Source of the DNA: Bathymodiolus brooksi
Taxonomy: Eukaryota > Mollusca > Bivalvia > Mytilida > Modiolidae
Assembly: GCA_963680875.1 (NCBI GenBank)
Contig: OY804580.1
Location: forward strand, 99,043,353 to 99,107,352
Direction: 5' to 3'
Length of the DNA stretch: 64,000 bases
Position 1 is the first letter of the stretch. Every line of letters starts with the position of its first letter. The position numbers and the translations under genes are program-made. Under the pieces are notes generated by a model. That model had not been told where the DNA came from and searched no databases. It saw only the letters and a program-made list of their open reading frames with translations. Below are positions 52,201 to 61,200 of the stretch, piece by piece.

Positions 52201-55200
52201 TCTTGATGTAATTTTTTCAATTCACTTTCAGTCTGAGACAGCTTTTCCAGAGTCTGACACAACTCATTTTTCAAACTATCTTTTTCTTTAACATTTTCGT
52301 CCTTTAAATTTTCTAAATTAGAAATACAATATTCCAAGTCTCTAATTTTCTCTTCATACTGAACTTTTTGACTTTGAAGTTCATCCCTTAACTGAGATTT
52401 ATTTTCAGTCATAGTGACCTCAGCCTTTTGTTTTACCATTTTAACACATTTAGAAGATTCCTCAACTTGTACTAGTAGTGAATTTTTCTCCATCTGAATT
52501 TTATCAAGTTCTGCCGATTTGTTATTCAAATCTTGCTTCATGGATCTAAAACTTTTCTCAACTTTCCCCATGTCTCCCCTTAAATTTTCCAAAGCTTTGT
52601 CAACTGATGACTTCTCTTCCAGAGCAGCTTTCAAAGCTATTTCAGTAGCAGCTTTTTCTTCTTTAAGCTGTAAAATTTCAGAATCCTTCACTCCTAAACT
52701 TTTCTGAAAGGATGAAAGCTGAGCTTCAACTTCAATTAATTTTTGCTGTGATTCTTCAACAATATTGTCCCTTTCTATCAAACTTTCCTGGGACAATGTC
52801 AGCTTTTTCATTATTTCAATTTGTTCATTTTCTAGATTGAAAATTTGATTTTGCTTCTTTTTCAGATCTGCCTGTGCTTTTTCCAGTCTTGCATCAAGAT
52901 CATTATTCGATAAAATGAGATTTTGAATTCGTGACTTCTCATCATCAACAGACTGCAGTTTTGCATCAAAAGAATTTTCCAACATAGTTCTCTCCCTTTG
53001 TATGTCTTGAAAGGCTGCTTCACGTTCCATCATGTCCGATTCTATTGTCTCTAGATGTTTTGCTAACATCTCTTTATCTTTCAAAGATTTCTGTTGGCTT
53101 TCTTTCATCTGTTGTCTTAATTTAGCATTGTCTGTTTTTAGCCTTTCAATGATACTGCCTTGAGATGCTGCCTGTCCTTGCAACATAGTCAATTCATGCT
53201 GTAGTTTTGACCTTGCCTCATGGGCAGCTTGAAGCTGTTGCTGGTACCACACTTTTGTATTAAGTAAAGAGTTCAGATCACTTCTAGCAGATCGCATTTC
53301 AGATTCTGTCTCCATTTTTGATTGTAATCCACTTTGTACTTCCACATATAATTCTGCTATTTTATTTTTCAAAGCTTGAATCGTAACCTCTTTTGCCCTA
53401 ATATCATCTCTAAGTTCCTTTACTTTACTTTGTATTTTATCATTTGATTCTTGAGAAATTTGCAACTCCTCTTGTAGTCCTTTACTTTCCACAACTTTTT
53501 CATCGAGAAATTTTTGTGCCGATGCTAAGGACTGTTCCAAAATTGACCGACTTGATCTAAATCGATCTAATTCTATTTTCATAGCGTCAACTTCACTTTG
53601 CTTATTGTTATCACTTAAAGATTTTAATTTAATTTTCAATGACGAGACCTGAGCTTGTAATTCTGCGCGTTCCTGAAGGGTAGTTTGGGCTTCCTCTGTT
53701 AACATTTCAAGCTGACCCTCAAGTTTCGCCTTTTCTCTCATAACAGCTTCAAGCTCTTCCGATTTGACATTTTTATCTACTGTATGATGTAAATGCAAAC
53801 TTCTATTGGCTGACGGCATTTCCCTTAAATTCTTACTGAATAACGGGCCAACTTGAGGTATATTGATGTTTGAAAATCTCTTTGGAGTACTCGTAACCAT
53901 GGAAACTGAATTTGAGTCATGTACGACTTCTGAACCAAGTCCTGAATCAGTAAGCTCTGTTGAATAAATATCGTCTTTAAGCAGAGTATTGGAATCCTGT
54001 GATATTTGCTTCACAGGTCTGAACGATGTTTCTTTAACTGGTGGTGAATAAGTTCTCTTGGCTTGTTCTTTAGGCACAATATCATTAATATCTATCATTT
54101 TATATGGTGGCAATGATTTCAAAAATCTGTCCGTGTCAGATTGATTTATTGACTCCAACTCACTCGCTGCACTAGACACACTTAGAGTATCTTCAGATAT
54201 TGACCCCTGATCACTAAGCGGGTCAATTGCTGATTTTATTTTATCCTTCCTCTCTTCTTTCACTATGGCCGATCCTAACCATGATCCTTTTTGTGTTGTC
54301 ATAGTGATGCTATCTGTAGGAACACGGATCAGTTCATTGGTTGAAGATTGAGATGAAGCAGCAGCAGCGTTTTCATTTGTATTTACAGCTATTTGGACAT
54401 TGTCGAGGCTCACAATAGAAGAAGGAGATGATGCCTGGAATTACAAAAAACAAGTTACAGTGACCAACTTTTTATTATATCAGTGGTAAACTTAACGACA
54501 GTGTAGCTATACCCAAACCCTTTTTTCAACAAATAATTAATCATATTGGCGGTAATCGATACCAAACAAATTGATATTTCTTTTAACTTGCGGAGACGAC
54601 ACCATTTTAATTATTTATAATTTATTGTCAAATATTTGATACGAGTTACTCCCTGTCACCAAAATTTTTAGGCGACACTTCAAGGTGGGAAAAAAAGATT
54701 CTTGTCTTTGTTGAGTCTTACAAGGATAGATAATAAAAGACGAGGACATGTCACGATTGTCTCAAGGGTGGCTTAAGTCTCTTTTTTTAATAATAGCTAT
54801 TTTTCCCCATGCTATTTTATACATCATGACAAGACAAGCATCTTTATGACTGTCTTCAAGACTATGTTAGTCCAAATGTTGTAGCATGTCACCAACACTA
54901 GATGTTTTCGCTGTCTATTGGTGATGAACCTGGCAGCCCATTTCGAGTTGATTGATAACGTCTTTAATTACCAATATGTAAATTTGAGTTCTTCAATAAA
55001 AACTAGGATTTCAATGACAGGTTTATAAAAATGTATTAAATATTGAAATTACTTGACACTGAAATGACATCAAACCTGCTCATGTGGTCACCTGTATTAA
55101 GCAGTCACCTGTATTAAAAGGTCACCTTTTTCTTGTCCTACCATAGAAAATTTCATATGAATTGAACCTCTTTTAAGAGGTCACCTTTCTTGAAAGACCA

Positions 55201-58200
55201 CTTTTTTGTTTGTTCCAGAGGTGACCTCTTAATACAGGTTTGACTGTATATATATATATGGCCTACCTGCTCTGTGATTGGTGTAGGGGTAACTGATGGG
55301 CTTTGACCTTTTAACCTTCTTTCTGTTTCTGCAATAATCTGAGCTACAATCTCTGGTGGTGCAGGTGCTATTTTCTTGTCTCCTATTTAAAAATAAAACC
55401 ATTTTATAAATTATATTTGTTTGCCATAGTATAATAATTACAAATGATGGTTTATTTTCATTTCTGTTTAATAAAATGTCAGAAGAATGTGCAATCTGTA
55501 GAAATGGAACCCTGAATAAACCAGAATTCTTTGTCCCAATATCAGAAATTTATTTCACCTATCTAATCTGAACACCTGTATATTCACGATTTGCTAAAGC
55601 AGAAGTGAAAATGTAATAGTACTAAATTTAACGTTGAGTGACTGCTGAGTGTGTTAGAGAGGGGAACGCTTATTTGAATTCAAATTACATTTTATAAGCA
55701 AAACCAGACGGACATGGTTTTAAAGTGACCGGTTCCATCAGGTGTCAACTAATAATTCAAGGCAACATTTAAGGTAGGTTTGACTGAATTTCACTATTAG
55801 GTACTGTGAATTCACTATTAGGCACACTGTGAATTCACTATTAGTTACTGTGAATTCATTATTAGGTACTGTGAATTCACTATTAGGCACACTGTGAATT
55901 CACTATTAGGTACTGTGAATTCACTATTAGGTACACTGTGAATTCACTATTAGTTACTGTGAATTCACTATTAGGTACTGTGAATTCACTATTAGGTACT
56001 GTGAATTCACTATTAGGTACTGTGAATTCACTATTAGGTACACTGTGAATTCACTATTAGGTACACTGTGAATTCACTATTAGGTACTGTGAATTCACTA
56101 TTAGGTACACTGTGAATTCACTATTAGGTACACTGTGAATTCACTATTAGGTACTGTGAATTCACTATTAGGTACTGTGAATTCACTATTAGGTACTGTG
56201 AATTCATTATTAGGTACTGTGAATTCACTATTAGGTACACTGTGAATTCACTATTAGGTACTGTGAATTCACTATTAGGTACCGTGAATTCACTATTAGG
56301 TACAGTGAATTCACTATCAGGTACCGTGAATTCACTATTAGGTACCGTGAATTCACTATTAGGTACCGTGAATTCACTATCAGGTACTGTGAATTCACTA
56401 TTAGGTACTGTGAATTCACTATTAGGTACTGTGAATTCACTATTAGGTACTGTGAATTCACAATTAGGTACTGTGAATTCATTATTAGGTACTGTGAATT
56501 CACTATTAGGTACTGTGAATTCACTATTAGGTATACTGTGAATTCACTATTAGGTACTGTGAATTCACTATTAGGTACCGTGAATTCACTATCAGGTACC
56601 ATGAATTCACTATCAGGTACCGTGAATTCACTATTAGGTACCGTGAATTCACTATTAGGTACCGTGAATTCACAATTAGATACTGTGAATTCACTATTAG
56701 GTACTGTGAATTATCTATTAGGTACTCTGAATTCACTATTAGGTACTGTGAATTCACTATTAGGTACGTGAATTCCCTATTAGGTACTGTGAATTCACTA
56801 TTAGGTACACTGTGAATTCACTATTAGGTACTGTGAATTCACTATTAGGTACTGTGAATTCACTATTAGGTACTGTGAATTCACTATTAGGTACTGTGAA
56901 TTCATTATTAGGTACTGTGAATTCACTATTAGGTACACTGTGAATTCACTATTAGGTACTGTGAATTCACTATTAGGTACACTGTGAATTCACTATTAGG
57001 TACTGTGAATTCACTATTAGGTAAACTGTGAATTCACTATTAGGTACTGTGAATTCACTATTAGGTACTGTGAATTCACTATTATGTACTGTGAATTCAC
57101 TATTAGGTACTGTGAATTCACTATTAGGTACACTGTGAATTCACTATTAGGTACTGTGAATTCACTATTAGGCACTGTGAATTCACTATTAGGTACTGTG
57201 AATTCACTATTAGGTACTGTGAATTCACTATTAGGTACACTGTGAATTCACTATTAGGTACTGTGAATTCACTATTAGGTACTGTGAATTCACTATTAGG
57301 TACACTGTGAATTCACTATTAGGTACACTGTGAATTCACTATTAGGTACTGTGAATTCACTATTAGGTACTGTGAATTCACTATTAGGTACTGTGAATTC
57401 ACTATTAGGTACTGTGAATTCACTATTAGGTACTGTGAATTCACTATTAGGTACACTGTGAATTCACTATTAGGTACTGTGAATTCACTATTAGGTACTG
57501 TGAATTCACTATTAGGTACTGTGAATTCACTATTAGGTACTGTGAATTCACTATTAGGTACTGTGAATTCATTATCAGGTACTGTGAATTCACTATCAGG
57601 TACTGTGAATTTACTATCAGGTACTGTGAATTCACTATTAGGTACTGTGAATTCACTATTAGGTACACTGTGAATTCACTATTAGGTACACTGTGAATTC
57701 ACTATTAGGTACTGTGAATTCACTATTAGGTACTGTGCATTCACTATTAGGTACACTGTGAATTCACTATCAGGTACTGTGAATTCACTATCAGGTACTG
57801 TGAATTCACTATTAGGTACTGTGAATTCACTATTAGGTACACTGTGAATTCACTATTAGGTAGACTGTGAATTCATTATTAGGTACTGTGAATTCACTAT
57901 TAGGTACCGTGAATTCACTATTAGGTACACTGTGAATTCACTATTAGGTACACTGTGAATTCACTATTAGGTACTGTGAATTCACTATTAGGTACACTGT
58001 GAATTCACTATTAGGTACACTGTGAATTCACTATTAGGTACACTGTGAATTCACTATTAGGTACTGTGAATTCACTATTAGGTACCATGAATTCACTATT
58101 AGGTACTGTGAATTCACTATTAGGTACACTGTGAATTCACTATTAGGTACACTGTGAATTCACTATTAGGTACCGTGAATTCACTATTAGGTACACTGTG

Positions 58201-61200
58201 AATTCACTATTAGGTACACTGTGAATTCACTATTAGGTACTGTGAATTCACTATTAGGTACCGTGAATTCACTATTAGGTACTGTGAATTCACTATTAGG
58301 TACACTGTGAATTCACTATTAGGTACACTGTGAATTCACTATTAGATACCGTGAATTCCCTATTAGGTACACTGTGAATTCACTATTAGGTACTGTGAAT
58401 TCACTATTAGGTACACTGTGAATTCACTATTAGGTACACTGTGAATTCACTATTAGGTACTCTGAATTCACTATTAGGTACTGTGAATTCACTATTAGGT
58501 ACTGTGAATTCACTATTAGGTATTGTGAATTCACTATTAGGCACTGTGAATTCACTATTAGGCACTGTGAATTCACTATTAGGTACTGTGAATTCACTAT
58601 TAGGTAAACTGTGAATTCACTATTAGGTACACTGTGAATTCACTATTAGGTACTGTGAATTCACTATTAGGTACTGTGAATTCACTATTAGGTACTGTGA
58701 ATTCACTATCAGGTACTGTGAATTCACTATTAGGTATACTGTGAATTCACTATTAGGTACTGTGAATTCACTATTAGGTACTGTGAATTCACTATTAGGT
58801 ACTGTGAATTCACTATTAGGTACTGTGAATTCACTATTAGGTACTGTGAATTCACTATCAGGTACTGTGAATTCACTATCAGGTACTGTGAATTCATTAT
58901 CAGGTACTGTGAATTCACTATCAGGTACTGTGAATTCACTATTAGGTACTGTGAATTCACTATTAGGTACTGTGAATTCACTATTGGGTACTGTGAATTC
59001 ACTATTAGGTACTGTGAATTCACTATTAGGTACTGTGAATTCACTATTAGGTACTGTGAATTCACTATTAGGTACTGTGAATTCACTATCAGGTACCGTG
59101 AATTCACTATTAGGTACTGTGAATTCACTATTAGGTACTGTGAATTCACTATTAGGTACTGTGAATTCACTATCAGGTACTGTGAATTCACTATTAGGTA
59201 CTGTGAATTCACTTTTATTCATGGATTTCGTGGATAGTATCAAATCACGAAATTAAGAAATTCCCTCAACCCACATATTTAAATGGGATAGGGGGTTAGG
59301 GTTATGGTGCTTAATGCCACTTTCAACAATATTTCAGTCATATCATGGCGGTCAGTTTTATTGGTGGAGGAAACCAGAGTATCCGCGGAAAACCATTGAC
59401 CTGCTGCAAGTCACTGACAAACTTTAATGTTGTATCAAGTACATCTCGCCTGAACGGAATTCGAACTCACAATGTTAGTGAAGATAGGTTCTGATTGCAT
59501 AGGTAGTTGTAAATCTAACTACCATACGATCACGACAGCCCCCAAATTTAAATGAATTTACAGTATATAATAAATGAATACAACACCAATATACCATACC
59601 AATAACAGAGTTCTGTAAATGTAAGGCATCAGCAACAGTCTCAAAAGTCCCATCTGTCAACTCTCCTAGGCTACCACTGTTGGAGTCTATTGTACTTGAC
59701 ATTTTCAATCTTTGAAATGATTTATTAAGTGCAGCAGTATTAGCAGAAACCTGTAAAAAAATTGATAAAAATGAAGACATTATAATGGTGCCTGAGTGAA
59801 AAAATACCCAGTATTCATTCAATATCATAATTAACTGTAATTAAAACTATCCATTTAAGGAATATTTGAAATTGTTGAACAGGTTATACGATATAACCTG
59901 GTTTGGGTCAGTTTACGCTTAATAAACCGTGAAGCGGTTTATGAAAAGCGTAAACTGATCCAAACCAGGTTATGCAAGTATAACCTGTTCAACAATTTCA
60001 AATATTCATTATAATTTAATTTTTACAACAAAATTTAATGCTTCTTCGATTTTAATTACGATTATTCCATGTGACTATTTGAATTTGTCGTTGGCGGATG
60101 AACACATTGCTGACGTCACAATACCAACCCAGGTTATCGAGTATAACCAAAATTTTCTTGTGTAATACTGCCAGGATAGTCTCTTTTGTTCATTTACATC
60201 CATTTCCTTTCTTATTAATACATTACAAAGTATAATTTTGAACAAAATATGTGAGAGCCAATGCCAGCAACAGCCTCATTTTCCTCATGATTTTTTTATA
60301 AAGATTGGGGATTAAACATGTGAAACAATTTATCAAGGAGAGATAATTAATAGAAGGCTGTCAATAGGTGAAATAAATTGAAGACCCTATAGTGAGTGTG
60401 TGGTAAAGAACACCATCCAGAAACCTATAGATAAAAAGGACAGTTAGAAGACACTATGGAATCTGTGAGATAACGAACAGTCCTCTTTATAAAATCATAC
60501 TTTTTTCGCATCCATGATAAACACTATAAACATCATGATGTTTTGATATAACATACTGTGTCCTTTATGAACCATCTTCGGTAACCCACAGATGGTCAAG
60601 CTCTGAAACTCTCCACTCATCACTCACGGGTTAGTTAATTCATATGAAACCCTATGTTTCAGATTTGTCACGTAACTAATTTGGATTTAGTAGTTTCATA
60701 ACATCATTAAAATTCTCCTATTACAAAGATTGAACAGATTATGAAATATATGATCTTACTGGTTGATATAGCATTCGTCATTGATAACCCATGGGTAATT
60801 TTACCTCCTCTCAGCAATTTAATTTGCAAGGAAATTATTAGTATTTAAAACTTATGATTTGATTGGTTAGTACTTATTAAAAAGTTTTAAAATCACAAAT
60901 AAATATTTCAGGACTATCTGGATTTATCTGTCAGTTGACCCACGGATGATGAGTGCAGAGTATCAGAGCGTGATCATCTGTGGATTACTTATCGACAATG
61001 ATCATGGACCTACATGTAATTTTTTTCATGATTCCAGGAAACAGTTAGTAAACTATGAATACCTTAAATAGAGTTCTTATGTCACTATCTGTTATCTTGT
61101 CCTTTCTGGTGATATACCACGTGTCCCTTAGACAACTATCATAAATACCTTAAATAGAGTTCTTATATCGCTATCTGTTATCTTGTCCTTTCTGGTGATA

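Noticed and set aside
51846..54413. Single-exon 855-residue gene starting at 54413
   Set aside because: The start is a GTG inside a longer frame, and the frame continues upstream to a splice acceptor. The end at 51846 is intronic, past a GT donor. It is an internal exon.
55788..59216. NSLLGTV and FTVPNSE repeat peptides
   Set aside because: They are 7-codon translations of a 21-bp satellite, open on both strands and interrupted wherever a 23-bp unit occurs.
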